Assembly (NCBI GenBank): GCA_021397835.1
Contig: JAJFZO010000609.1
Location: 7,194,001 to 7,258,000 of the forward strand
Reading direction: 5' to 3'
Length of the DNA: 64,000 nt
Source of the DNA: Moringa oleifera
Lineage: Eukaryota; Streptophyta; Magnoliopsida; Brassicales; Moringaceae
The notes under the pieces: generated by a model
Told to the model about the DNA's origin: nothing
Database searches by the model: none
The model's input: only the letters and a program-made list of their open reading frames with translations
Program-made: the position numbers and the translations under genes
Part shown: positions 63,946-64,000 of the stretch, piece after piece
Layout: each line of letters begins with the position of its first letter
Numbering within the stretch: the stretch's first letter is position 1

Positions 63946-64000
63946 TACCATTAAGCACAACTCTTAATATGTAGTTTTCTCTGTCTTCATTAAGATGTTT

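Noticed and set aside
1..64000. CRISPR arrays, bacterial operons, defence islands or phage genes
   Set aside because: No regularly spaced short repeats, no compact unspliced gene clusters; the window is eukaryotic throughout.

Overview
This window looks like nuclear DNA of a flowering plant, most likely a eudicot. The genes are split by GT..AG introns, the families are plant-specific (Dicer-like 4, an LRR receptor-like kinase, a PH-START-DUF1336 protein), and AT-rich non-coding DNA is loaded with plant LTR retrotransposons, L1-like LINEs and hAT elements. The species cannot be named from the sequence alone. I see no bacterial-style operon, CRISPR array, rRNA, or confident tRNA.

Layout. (1) 1-5215, minus strand: the 5' part of DCL4, eight exons and 344 codons, running off the left edge; one intron holds a LINE 3' end. 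(2) 5559-6925: a four-copy tandem array of about 350 bp. (3) 7236-20511: a decayed, nested Ty3/Gypsy element of the Tat lineage read on the minus strand. It has two diverged LTRs, gag, RT, two RNase H domains and integrase. Inside it sit a hAT transposon (13297-16195) and, within its right LTR, a 593-bp hAT-type MITE with an exact 8-bp target duplication. A 1.455-kb tandem duplication covers the integrase; its junction looks like a blend of two sequences and may be an assembly artefact. (4) 20512-22139: very AT-rich DNA. (5) 22230-23159, plus strand: an apparently intronless HEM4/uroporphyrinogen-III-synthase-like gene. (6) 24230-24768: a decayed DUF4283-like fragment. (7) 25250-28591, minus strand: a two-exon LRR receptor kinase resembling MOL1, with a kinase domain that lacks canonical catalytic motifs. 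(8) 28592-34409: intergenic DNA. (9) 34410-63412, minus strand and continuing off the right edge: 17 visible exons (about 590 codons) of an EDR2-like START-DUF1336 protein whose introns carry a nearly complete Ty1/Copia element with 5-bp target duplications, a gypsy gag fragment, two L1-like LINEs and smaller fragments.

The four host genes (RNA silencing, a tetrapyrrole-enzyme-like protein, vascular receptor signalling, lipid-binding defence regulation) show no sign of acting as one system; they are an ordinary neighbourhood separated and inflated by transposons. I did not find evidence for a previously undescribed system. The most interesting points are the layered transposon history, the possible assembly artefact at 10.45-13.35 kb, the pseudokinase receptor, the G-rich tracts inside intronic elements, and the intron gigantism of the START gene. 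Exon boundaries were set by hand from reading-frame continuity, GT/AG sites and recalled family sequence; no alignment or transcript data were available.
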